A DNA stretch of 7,432 nt from Thermoleophilia bacterium (lineage in GTDB: Bacteria; Actinomycetota; Thermoleophilia; Miltoncostaeales; Miltoncostaeaceae): contig JAOTZF010000087.1 of the NCBI GenBank assembly GCA_029861485.1, forward strand, positions 1 through 7,432, read 5' to 3'. The position numbers were made by a program, and so were the translations under genes. The notes beneath the pieces were generated by a model. It worked only from the letters and a program-made list of their open reading frames with translations, made no database searches and was not told the origin of the DNA. This document shows, in pieces, positions 6,299 to 7,432 of this stretch. Position 1 is the first letter of the stretch. Each line of letters begins with the position of its first letter.

Positions 6299-7041
6299 TA
6301 GCTACCCGAGGCCGCCAACAGGACCAGCCCCAGAGGCGCGTTGTACGCGGCGTGCTGAGCCATGGACCAGAGAATTCCGAGGCGGGCCCGGTTGTAGCCG
6401 AGCACCACCCCGCCGAGCGCCTGCGGCAGTATGAGCAGCGGCGCGGCGACGATGGTCACGAGTCCGGACTCGCTGAAGGAGTAGTTGCCCAGGTGAATGA
6501 GCCCGAACATGACCGCCGACCCGTAGAAGAGCCATCGGAAAGAGCCTCTCCAGAGCTCCGCGATGCGGTCTGATGCCCTCGCGCTCGCCATGGCCCCGAC
6601 GCCTAGCACGATCAGCACGAATGCGATGCCCAGGAAGACGACCAGGAGCGGGAGCGGGAGCAACCAGGGGAAGAGCGCACCCAGCACGACACCGGAGACG
6701 ACCAGATAGAGGCCGCGGAAGCTCGTCAGCGGAAGCCGGAAGGCGAGCTCCTCGGTAAGCGGGGCGAGCACCACGGCGAGGATCAGCACCACCGGGGGAG
6801 AGAGCCCCTCGTCTCCGACGAACTCCTCCCCCTCGATCAGGCTGGCGCCGACTGCGAGGAAAGGCGCGGAGACCAGGAGAGCGAGGAACTGGAGGGCGAC
6901 CAGCTTCGCCCAGGTGAGGCTCGGTTGGGGATCGGGCGGAACCGCTGGGGTGGGGGTGCGCAGATACCCGATCAGGTCCGGGATCAGGCGCCGGCGAGCG
7001 GGCGAGCTGGGCGGGAGCGAGGTCGTGGTCACCGCGCTCAT
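6295..7041 (-). CDS. CPBP family intramembrane glutamic endopeptidase
   Basis: The product is 248 residues from ATG 7041, with about 45 hydrophilic residues followed by around seven hydrophobic segments. The CPBP (Rce1/Abi-type) motifs are in order: EELAFR (97-102, the EExxxR motif with the catalytic glutamates), FGLIH (179-183, FxxxH) and HAAYN (230-234, HxxxN). This family cleaves or matures substrates within the membrane. In bacteria the known or proposed roles include peptide processing, bacteriocin immunity and signalling; the substrate here is unknown. ATG 7041 is favoured because AGG (7049-7047) sits 5 bases upstream. An in-frame GTG at 7083 with GAGG upstream would add 14 residues. 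The gene follows ddl on the same strand by 58 bases and may be co-transcribed. Its TAG stop overlaps that of the reductase gene on the other strand. Confidence 0.88.
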   Translation of the reverse strand: MSAVTTTSLPPSSPARRRLIPDLIGYLRTPTPAVPPDPQPSLTWAKLVALQFLALLVSAPFLAVGASLIEGEEFVGDEGLSPPVVLILAVVLAPLTEELAFRLPLTSFRGLYLVVSGVVLGALFPWLLPLPLLVVFLGIAFVLIVLGVGAMASARASDRIAELWRGSFRWLFYGSAVMFGLIHLGNYSFSESGLVTIVAAPLLILPQALGGVVLGYNRARLGILWSMAQHAAYNAPLGLVLLAASGSY

Positions 7042-7099
7042 TGTGACCTGCCGCGGGTCGTGCCGGGAGGGATCCGGCGCCACGCAACCTCGGAGAGAC

Positions 7100-7432
7100 T
7101 CACCCGAGGGTAGCGTCCTCGACGAGCCGCGAGACGACCTCTTCGAAGCCGATGCCCGAGGCCTCTGCGGCCTTCGGCAGCAGCGAGGTGTCGGTCATGC
7201 CCGGGATCGCGTTCACCTCCAGTACCCAGAGGTCGCCGGCCTTGTCGAGGATCATGTCCACCCGGGAGAACCCGCGGCAGCCGAGCACGCGGTAGCACGC
7301 GAGCGCCAGCTGGGCGGCCTGCTCGGCGACCGCATCGGGGATGTCCGCGGGGGCGTGGAGATCGGTGAGCCCGACCGTATAGCGCGCCTCGAAGTCGTAG
7401 AACTCTCGGTCAACCGGTACGGCCTCCACAAC
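7100..7432 (-). CDS. ddl: D-alanine--D-alanine ligase, C-terminal part (partial, 5' end outside window)
   Basis: The last 110 residues of an ATP-grasp ligase of about 310-370 residues are present; the frame stays open to the window edge and stops at TGA (7102-7100). Ddl joins two D-alanines with ATP in the cytosol to make the dipeptide for the peptidoglycan pentapeptide. Signature elements: FYDFEARYT near the fragment start; GCRGFSRVDMI with magnesium-ligand Asp59; and LWVLEVNAIPGMTDTSLLPKAA with metal ligands Glu72 and Asn74. The 13- and 2-residue spacing matches Asp257, Glu270 and Asn272 of E. coli DdlB. The usual Thr in LEVNTxPGMT is Ala here. The omega-loop region and the residue that separates D-Ala from D-lactate specificity lie outside the window, so the dipeptide made cannot be confirmed. 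Confidence 0.95.
   Translation of the reverse strand, partial: VVEAVPVDREFYDFEARYTVGLTDLHAPADIPDAVAEQAAQLALACYRVLGCRGFSRVDMILDKAGDLWVLEVNAIPGMTDTSLLPKAAEASGIGFEEVVSRLVEDATLG

Noticed and set aside
6302..7087. Second minus-strand frame over the CPBP gene
   Set aside because: It is a frame-shifted shadow: an Arg/Gly/Pro-rich product with no motifs, whereas the other frame carries all three CPBP motifs.

Overview
This is a gene-dense, high-GC bacterial chromosome segment. Nine protein-coding genes are packed almost end to end and no gap exceeds about 85 bases. There are no RNA genes, mobile elements, repeats or CRISPR. The GC-rich third positions, the probable GTG and TTG starts, a TTG(N)TCG-17-TANNNT-type promoter and the enzyme types suggest a high-GC Gram-positive (actinobacterial-type) genome. 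A deep-branching group such as Thermoleophilia is a guess at best, prompted by an ATP-type rather than GTP-type PEP carboxykinase.

Left part (1-1290). The 3' end of metH (cobalamin-dependent methionine synthase, reactivation domain) runs rightward and enters from outside the window. A small dodecin gene converges on it. An 84-base divergent spacer separates dodecin from the next block and holds a fair promoter for dodecin.

Central rightward block (1290-4556). Three genes follow one another with 5-base spacing and then a 20-base overlap, so they are probably one operon. They are a short protein that looks like a metal-site-less remnant of the MetE/UroD barrel, a 12-segment NCS1 (CodB-like) permease, and pckA (ATP-dependent PEP carboxykinase, all catalytic motifs intact). 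pckA is the gluconeogenic entry point. The first two genes have no proven substrate.

Right part (4557-7432). A leftward crotonase-family gene converges on pckA. It is divergent from a ketopantoate reductase-family gene, and the two 5' ends physically overlap: their start-codon region contains a shared CATG. The reductase gene ends at a CTAG that also supplies the stop codon of the opposing CPBP-family intramembrane protease gene. Upstream of the CPBP gene on the same strand is the 3' end of ddl (D-Ala-D-Ala ligase), which runs off the window.

The genes are mostly ordinary metabolism: one-carbon/methionine, flavin buffering, gluconeogenesis, acyl-CoA chemistry, pantothenate-type reduction and peptidoglycan precursor synthesis. 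I see no defence system, prophage or clear new system. The most unusual items are the degenerate MetE-like protein paired with a nucleobase-type permease, and the tight start/start and stop/stop overlaps flanking the reductase gene.
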